In this document: piece by piece, positions 4,632 through 6,424 of the stretch
Layout: the number at the start of each line of letters is the position of its first letter
How positions within the stretch are numbered: position 1 is the first letter of the stretch
From: an uncultured Caryophanales bacterium
GTDB lineage: Bacteria; Bacillota_I; Bacilli_A; RF39; UBA660
Length of the DNA: 6,424 nt
Direction of reading: 5' to 3'
Assembly (NCBI GenBank): GCA_947168625.1
Contig: CAMVMQ010000050.1
Span: 1 to 6,424 of the forward strand
The notes under the pieces: model-generated
What the model was told of the DNA's origin: nothing
The model's input: the letters and a program-made list of their open reading frames with translations, nothing else
Databases searched by the model: none
Made by a program: the position numbers and the translations under genes

Positions 4632-6042
4632 TAATCTCTTAAATGTATTACAAGAAGGTAAAGATAAAATTCTTTATAAGATAGATAATGACGTAATAAC
4701 TTATAACGAGTGTTATCAAAAAGTATTAGAATTATCCAATAATTTAAAAAAGCAAGGAACTAGTCCCATTATTATTTATGGTGATAAAGATATTGATACA
4801 GTAATTTCAATATTATCATCTATTGTTGCTCATAGATGTTATATACCAATATATAAGTGTACTCCTTTATATCGAATCAAAGAAATAATAAAAGAAACAA
4901 AGTCTAATTTAATAATTACTAATACTGAAATCAATATTGATGAAGTAGAATGCTTATCTGTAAATGATATAAATAAAAAATATCAGGAAGTATTTAACTA
5001 TTATGAAAATGATAATAAATATGCATATATTATCTATACTAGTGGTTCTACTGGTAAACCTAAAGGAGTACAAATAAGTTATAATAATTTAAATAATTTT
5101 ATCAAATGGGTTACCACTTTAAATGAATTTAAAGAATGCAGTAAGATTAAGGTACTTAGTCAAGCAAGTTTTAGTTTTGATTTAAGTGTTATGGATTTGT
5201 ATTTTTCAATCTATAAAAATAATACTATTATTGGTATAAGTAGTGATGACAGAAGTAACCTTTCAAAAGTATATGAAGTAATAAAAGAGAATAATATTAA
5301 TTTCTTAATAATGACCCCAACTTTTATTAAATTATTACTAGTAGGTAATGAATTTAATGAAGAAAAATATCCAAGTATTAAGTATATGTTCTTCTGTGGA
5401 GAATTGCTTGAAGTATCTACAGTTAAAAAGATAAAAGAAAGATTTAAAAATGTCAAAGTAATAAATGCATATGGTCCTACTGAAGCTACCTGCTGTGTAT
5501 CATTATTGGAAATAAAAGATAGTATGCTAGATAAAGAATATTTACCAGTAGGTAATCTTTATACTAGTGCTGTCAAAATAGATATAGAAGATAACCAAAT
5601 AATATTAAAAGGTGATAGTGTCTTTGATGGCTATTTGGGTATTGTTTCAGATAATTACTATAAAGAAAATGGGGTAAACTGTTATAAAACTGGAGATATT
5701 GGCTTAATTAAAGAAGATTATCTCTACTGCACAGGAAGACTAGATAATCAAATAAAGTATATGGGATATCGTATTGAACTAGGAGATATCGAAAATAATT
5801 TATTAAAAATAGATGGAATTAAAGAAGCGGTAGTTATATGCAAATATAAAGATAATTCTAATATTGTTAAACTAATAAAAGCTTATGTAACAATAAGTAA
5901 AAATATTAATACTACATATATAAAGAAAGAATTATCTAAGTTAATACCAAGTTATATGATTCCCAAAATAATAGAAATAGTGGATAGTATTCCAATTAAC
6001 AATAATGGAAAATACGATCGAAAGAAGTTAAGTGAATTATGA
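4624..6042 (+). CDS. dltA: DltA-like D-alanine--carrier protein ligase (adenylation enzyme)
   Basis: This is a 472-residue ANL-superfamily enzyme that activates an amino acid with ATP and loads it on a phosphopantetheinyl carrier. Motifs in order: YIPIYKCTPLYRI (73-85), P-loop YTSGSTGKPKG (138-148), FSFDLSVMDLY (183-193), FFCGELL (256-262), NAYGPTEAT (281-289), YKTGD (354-358), GRLDNQIKYMGYRIELGDIE (371-390) and PINNNGKYDRKKL (457-469) with catalytic Lys463. FSFDLSVMDLY and FFCGE are typical of DltA; the Asp186 and Cys258 in them correspond to pocket residues for D-Ala in Bacillus DltA. D-alanine is therefore the likely substrate, for D-alanylation of teichoic acids. It is slightly shorter than classical DltA (about 500). 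The GYRIELGDIE segment is closer to NRPS adenylation domains, so another small amino acid is not excluded. The start overlaps vanW by eight bases; the stop overlaps the carrier gene in ATGA. Confidence 0.88.
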   Translation: MIDNLLNVLQEGKDKILYKIDNDVITYNECYQKVLELSNNLKKQGTSPIIIYGDKDIDTVISILSSIVAHRCYIPIYKCTPLYRIKEIIKETKSNLIITNTEINIDEVECLSVNDINKKYQEVFNYYENDNKYAYIIYTSGSTGKPKGVQISYNNLNNFIKWVTTLNEFKECSKIKVLSQASFSFDLSVMDLYFSIYKNNTIIGISSDDRSNLSKVYEVIKENNINFLIMTPTFIKLLLVGNEFNEEKYPSIKYMFFCGELLEVSTVKKIKERFKNVKVINAYGPTEATCCVSLLEIKDSMLDKEYLPVGNLYTSAVKIDIEDNQIILKGDSVFDGYLGIVSDNYYKENGVNCYKTGDIGLIKEDYLYCTGRLDNQIKYMGYRIELGDIENNLLKIDGIKEAVVICKYKDNSNIVKLIKAYVTISKNINTTYIKKELSKLIPSYMIPKIIEIVDSIPINNNGKYDRKKLSEL

Positions 6043-6272
6043 AAGAAATAAATATTTGTGATTTATTATATGAAATATGTGAAGATAAAAGCGTTTACGA
6101 TAAAGATTGTGAACTAATTGAAAGTGGCTTATTAGATTCTTTTGCTTTTATTGAACTATTTTCTAAATTAGAAGATTTAGGTATTACAATATACCCAACA
6201 AGAATTAATAAAGAAATGCTTAAAACTCCAAGACTACTTGAAGAATTAATAAAAGAAAATTTAAATAAATAA
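6039..6272 (+). CDS. dltC: DltC-like D-alanyl carrier protein
   Basis: A 77-residue acidic four-helix carrier protein of the usual DltC length (about 78). The attachment motif is ESGLLDSFAFIEL (28-40) with Ser34 as the 4'-phosphopantetheine site. The DltC-type continuation is visible: LGITIYPTRINKEMLKTPRLLEELI, split here as the strand near 47-53 and the KTP turn near 62-64, in place of the DltC NTP turn. Leu-Leu-Asp-Ser-Phe is DltC-like, whereas fatty-acid ACPs have Asp-Ser-Leu. The start codon overlaps the ligase stop in ATGA, so the two are translationally coupled and almost certainly partners. The divergent Sfp-type transferase is the likely activating enzyme. In the Bacillus order dltA-dltB-dltC-dltD the MBOAT protein DltB lies between A and C; here it is missing, and nothing like DltB or DltD follows within the window. 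No clear terminator follows. Confidence 0.88.
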   Translation: MKEINICDLLYEICEDKSVYDKDCELIESGLLDSFAFIELFSKLEDLGITIYPTRINKEMLKTPRLLEELIKENLNK

Positions 6273-6421
6273 TATTTATTAACTTCTAAATATGATTATT
6301 TTGATGGAACTATAATTGTTTTCAAAAAGACAAATACTTCAATTATTTTGAATTATCCGCTGCACATGGAATGGATGAAGAACATGTAAATATTGGAAGT
6401 GTTAAATACCAAATCTCATAA
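6273..6421 (+). pseudogene. Relic of the 3' end of an unidentified gene, frameshifted
   Basis: No intact gene follows dltC. Directly after its stop the same frame reads YLLTSKYDYFDGTIIVFKK and then turns into unlikely sequence from the A5 run at 6324-6328. From that point another frame reads DKYFNYFELSAAHGMDEEHV and onward to GSVKYQIS with TAA at 6419-6421. One added A in the run would join both into a single protein-like C-terminus of about 50 residues. No start codon or ribosome site is present, so this is probably the leftover end of a gene lost by deletion or recombination. I do not recognise the family. The stretch could also be non-coding. Confidence 0.35.
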
Positions 6422-6424
6422 AAT

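Noticed and set aside
5211..5456. Open frame of 81 codons on the - strand inside the dltA-like gene
   Set aside because: It is antisense to conserved ligase motifs such as FFCGELL; no independent support.
6264..6280. Inverted repeat AATAAAT / ATTTATT after dltC as a terminator
   Set aside because: Only 7 A-T pairs with a three-base loop and no T-tract; expected by chance in this composition.
1..6424. CRISPR array, tRNA, rRNA, insertion sequence or att sites
   Set aside because: I saw no regularly spaced repeats, no tRNA-like TTCGA arm and acceptor pairing, no transposase-like frame and no terminal inverted repeats.

Overview
This is a very AT-rich stretch (many 60-base lines are only 10-25% G+C). 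Gene packing is tight, Shine-Dalgarno sequences are purine-rich, and proteins are rich in Asn, Ile, Lys and Tyr. UGA is used as a stop (positions 4629-4631 and 6040-6042) and UGG encodes Trp, so this is not the Mycoplasma code. The picture fits a low-GC Bacillota genome, perhaps an uncultured gut Bacilli or Clostridia lineage. That placement is inferred from composition and gene families only.

Left part (1-2079, + strand): a possible 3' tail of an upstream gene is followed by three membrane-anchored or secreted proteins in an operon. They are an unrecognised exported protein (75-716), a membrane-anchored coiled-coil protein ending in a C39-like (YvpB-type) cysteine peptidase domain (716-1723), and a small bitopic coiled-coil protein (1723-2055). 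Both junctions are TAATG stop/start overlaps, so translation is probably coupled. An almost G+C-free hairpin plus T5 closes the operon.

Middle (2080-3193): a short two-helix membrane reading frame looks like the cut-off N-terminus of a polytopic protein, possibly O-antigen-ligase-like. Its last codons lie in a perfect 19-bp hairpin with a U-tract. Right after this is an anchored extracellular DUF3298-type protein (2416-3171). Its leader may contain this hairpin as an attenuator. A second hairpin (3170-3193) covers the stop codons of two convergent genes.

Right part (3180-6272): an Sfp-type 4'-phosphopantetheinyl transferase lies on the - strand. Diverging from it over 60 bp is an overlapping + strand operon: vanW-family gene, DltA-like adenylating enzyme and DltC-like carrier protein. 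Together these supply activation of the carrier (phosphopantetheinylation) and its loading with an amino acid, most likely D-alanine for teichoic acid D-alanylation. The transfer half of the pathway (DltB, DltD) is not in the window. The last 150 bp hold no intact gene, only a probable frameshifted relic of a gene end.

The common theme is the cell envelope. The most unusual points are the translational fusion-like coupling of VanW (a family of unknown function) to a DltA/DltC pair beside a dedicated phosphopantetheinyl transferase, and the hairpin embedded in the truncated membrane gene.
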